In this document: one piece after another, positions 5,778 to 7,847 of the stretch | How the letters are laid out: every line of letters starts with the position of its first letter | How positions within the stretch are numbered: position 1 is the stretch's first letter | Assembly (NCBI GenBank): GCA_017630115.1 | Contig: JAGBVY010000139.1 | Span: 1-7,847 of the forward strand | Source: Tidjanibacter sp. | GTDB lineage: Bacteria > Bacteroidota > Bacteroidia > Bacteroidales > Rikenellaceae | Direction of reading: 5' to 3' | DNA: 7,847 bases | Notes under the pieces: generated by a model | What the model saw: only the letters and a program-made list of their open reading frames with translations | Database searches by the model: none | What the model was told of the DNA's origin: nothing | Made by a program: the position numbers and the translations under genes

Positions 5778-6410
5778 GGTGTGTTCGATGAGGATGCGAA
5801 TGCCGATGGCTACCAAAATTAGGCCACCCAGAAGTTCGGCCCTCGATTTGTGACGAGCACCAAATAGGCCACCAACCCTCACCCCCGCAAACGAAAACAC
5901 AAATGTGGTGAGGCCGATAAAAAGTGCTGACGACCAGATGTTTACTTTTAGCATTGCAAGCGATATACCCACCGCCAGAGCGTCAATACTGGTGGCAATG
6001 GCCAACGGAAACATTTTTCTTGCGGCATAGGGTTTGCACTCCTTTTTGCCATCTTGCTGCTCCTCAATTTGGTTACAACAACCACACTCGTCTGCCCCCT
6101 TGCGCTCCTTTCTGGCTCGGCTTTCGGCTCTAATCTCGCCCACCGCTTCGTTGGCCATATTGCCGCCAATTATTGCCAGTAGGAAGAAGGCAATCCAGTG
6201 GTCGAATGAGGTTATGTAGCTGTGGAATGTAGCACCAACAAAGTAGCCAATTATGGGCATAAGAGCCTGAAAACCACCAAACCACACACCCGCAATTACT
6301 CCCCCTATTGTGAGCTTGTGCCTTCGCGACGAGAGCCCCTTGCAGATTGAAACCGCAAAGGCGTCCATCGACACGCCGATGGCCAAAAGTAGTAGGGTCA
6401 GAAAGTCCAT
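5766..6410 (-). CDS. mntP: MntP-family manganese efflux pump
   Basis: This inner-membrane protein of the MntP (YebN, formerly DUF204) family is known in E. coli to export Mn2+. The 214-residue sequence has six predicted membrane segments as two related halves, roughly 2-22, 33-58, 68-88 and 131-151, 155-178, 190-211. Each half starts with the family's acidic motif: SMDAFAVS with D16 and SIDALAVGIS with D143. The family is usually about 185-190 residues; the extra length is in the loop between halves (about 92-130), which is charged and contains C109, C111, C112 and C125. The ATG at 6410 follows a weak AAGAGA. The gene lies after the leuS terminator and so needs its own promoter in about 63 bases, where I recognise no consensus and no yybP-ykoY riboswitch fold. 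Mn2+ as substrate is inferred from the family. Confidence 0.92.
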   Translation of the reverse strand: MDFLTLLLLAIGVSMDAFAVSICKGLSSRRHKLTIGGVIAGVWFGGFQALMPIIGYFVGATFHSYITSFDHWIAFFLLAIIGGNMANEAVGEIRAESRARKERKGADECGCCNQIEEQQDGKKECKPYAARKMFPLAIATSIDALAVGISLAMLKVNIWSSALFIGLTTFVFSFAGVRVGGLFGARHKSRAELLGGLILVAIGIRILIEHTLIV

Positions 6411-6473
6411 AATTCTCTTGGGTTTGGTTTGTCTGTTTTGTAAAAGGTTGGTGGTTTTGCTTTGTTGTGTGCT

Positions 6474-6504
6474 AAAAAGTTCGGTGGGCCTTGACCCACC
6501 GAAC
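6474..6504 (-). terminator. Rho-independent terminator of leuS
   Basis: On the - strand a perfect 10-bp stem (GTTCGGTGGG with CCCACCGAAC, 6504-6495 and 6488-6479) and a 6-base loop are followed directly by TTTTT (6478-6474). It begins 8 bases after the leuS stop codon and separates leuS from mntP. Confidence 0.93.
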
Positions 6505-6512
6505 CTGCTCTC

Positions 6513-7847
6513 TTACAATACGATATTGATAATCTTGCCCGGTACGATAATCACCTTCTTTGGGGTCTTACCCTCGGTGTATTTGAGCGACTGCTCGTCG
6601 GCCAAAACGGCGGCCTCAATCTCGGCATTGGAGATGCCAAGTGGCAGCGACTTCTTAAACCTCATCTTGCCATTGAACGACACGGGGTACTCAAATGAGT
6701 TCTCAACTAGGTAGTCGGGGTTGAACTCGGGGTAGGGTGCGTCGCACACCGATGTGGTGTTGCCCAGCAGGTGCCACAGCTCCTCGGAAATGTGGGGAGT
6801 GAAGGGTGAGAGAAGCACTGCAAAAGGCTCCAAAACAGCCCTCTTATTGCACTGGCCCAACTCGTTGAGGCATATCATAAATGCGGCAATGGAGGTGTTG
6901 AACGAGAAGTTCTCAATATCCTCTCTTACCTTCTTGATGGTCTTGTGGAGAGTTTTTAGTTCGGCAGCGGTGGGCTCCTCGTCGCTCACGCAGAAGTTGC
7001 CACTCTTGTCGAAGAATTTGCTCCAAAAACGACGCAAGAATTTGTGTATGCCGTCGATGCCGTTCGTATCCCAAGGTTTGCTCTGCTCCAAAGGACCGAG
7101 GAACATCTCATACATACGCAACGTGTCGGCGCCGTAGTTATCAACAATGTAGTCGGGATTGACCACGTTGAACATACTCTTACTCATCTTCTCAACAGCC
7201 CAGCCGCAGATGTACTTGCCATCTTCGAGGATGAACTCTGCATCGGCAAATTCGGGCCTCCACTGACGGAATGCTTCGAGGTCGAGGATGTCGTTCTTGA
7301 CGATATTTACATCAACGTGAATCTCCTGAGTCTCGTAGCTCTCTTTGAGTCCGAGCGATACGAATTTGTTGGTGCCCACAACGCGATATACAAAGTTGGA
7401 GCGACCCTGAATCATACCCTGATTGACGAGCTTCTTGAAAGGCTCATCCTCGCAGATGTAGCCCAAGTCGTAGAGGAACTTGTTCCAGAAACGCGAGTAG
7501 ATGAGGTGACCCGTAGCGTGCTCAATACCACCAATATAGAGATCCACATTGCGCCAGTAGTCGTTGGCTTCGCGGCTTACAAGTGCCTCGTTGTTGTGGG
7601 GGTCCATATAGCGCAGGTAGTAGGCCGAAGAGCCTGCAAAACCGGGCATTGTGCTTGTTTCATAGGGGTAACCCTCGGCGGTGTGCCACTTCTCCGAGCG
7701 TGCCAGTGGTGGCTCACCCTCGGCGGTGGGGGTGAACTTCTCCACCTCGGGCAACTCCAAGGGGAGCTCGTCGAGCGAGATGGGGTAGGCGATGTCGTCT
7801 TTATAATAGATTGGGAAGGGCTCGCCCCAGTAGCGCTGGCGGCTGAA
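6513..7847 (-). CDS. leuS: Leucyl-tRNA synthetase, C-terminal part (cut by window edge)
   Basis: The enzyme charges tRNA-Leu with leucine. The window holds the last 444 residues; the frame runs open through the right edge, so the true start is outside, and any start inside (such as TTG at 7760) is false. The fragment opens with the catalytic-core segment FSRQRYWGEPFPIYY. It continues with DPHN (about 82-85), the GGIEHATGHLIYSRFW segment (106-121), a LeuRS-specific insertion and KMSKS (220-224, bases 7190-7176), where K-M-S-K-S is intact. The anticodon-binding helical domain and a small C-terminal domain follow, ending KKVIIVPGKIINIVL, a normal LeuRS end. Bacterial LeuRS proteins of this group are about 900-950 residues, so roughly half is missing, including HIGH and the editing domain. 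A terminator follows the stop directly. Confidence 0.97.
   Translation of the reverse strand, partial: FSRQRYWGEPFPIYYKDDIAYPISLDELPLELPEVEKFTPTAEGEPPLARSEKWHTAEGYPYETSTMPGFAGSSAYYLRYMDPHNNEALVSREANDYWRNVDLYIGGIEHATGHLIYSRFWNKFLYDLGYICEDEPFKKLVNQGMIQGRSNFVYRVVGTNKFVSLGLKESYETQEIHVDVNIVKNDILDLEAFRQWRPEFADAEFILEDGKYICGWAVEKMSKSMFNVVNPDYIVDNYGADTLRMYEMFLGPLEQSKPWDTNGIDGIHKFLRRFWSKFFDKSGNFCVSDEEPTAAELKTLHKTIKKVREDIENFSFNTSIAAFMICLNELGQCNKRAVLEPFAVLLSPFTPHISEELWHLLGNTTSVCDAPYPEFNPDYLVENSFEYPVSFNGKMRFKKSLPLGISNAEIEAAVLADEQSLKYTEGKTPKKVIIVPGKIINIVL

Noticed and set aside
6411..6473. yybP-ykoY manganese riboswitch or a promoter upstream of mntP
   Set aside because: Only 63 low-complexity bases lie between the leuS terminator and the ATG, too short for the aptamer. 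No TAnnTTTG is present on the - strand.

Overview
The window reads as a chromosomal housekeeping segment of a Bacteroidota bacterium, most likely order Bacteroidales. The support is the protein style (long LeuRS with the DPHN segment, TyrRS, and DnaX with a Pro/Gln/Ala-rich linker), a Bacteroidetes-type promoter (TTTC-N19-TATCTTTG) before dnaX, weak Shine-Dalgarno sequences, and short low-complexity tandem repeats between genes. A Rikenellaceae/Alistipes-like source is a guess from the repeat style, not something the sequence proves.

Layout: upp (uracil salvage) is alone on the + strand at the left edge and ends at a strong terminator. All other genes are on the - strand. Read in their own direction from the right edge, they are: the C-terminal half of leuS, closed by its own terminator; mntP, a manganese-exporter family membrane protein; a 214-base repeat-filled gap holding the dnaX promoter; dnaX (DNA polymerase III gamma/tau); tyrS; and, 3 bases after the tyrS stop, a secreted M28-family zinc peptidase with an apparent C-terminal outer-membrane beta-barrel. 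dnaX-tyrS-M28 is probably one transcription unit. The M28 gene and upp end tail to tail.

No gene-free stretch exceeds 300 bases. The two largest gaps, 676-901 and 5552-5765, are mostly degenerate tandem repeats with 7- and 9-base periods. Both gaps share two modules: a TCTAACG heptamer at gene 3' ends and an A-R-G-G-purine-type nonamer array. No tRNA, rRNA, CRISPR array, insertion sequence or phage gene was seen.

I found no wholly new multi-gene system. The most informative signal is an uninterrupted run of 12 A in the dnaX message, exactly at the end of clamp-loader domain III. Both alternative reading frames stop within three codons after it, which is the layout expected for programmed slippage making a short gamma subunit next to full-length tau. 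Other points worth a look are a perfect 14-bp hairpin inside the M28 signal-peptide codons, a 9-bp-arm palindrome over the dnaX start-site region, and the M28/beta-barrel fusion.
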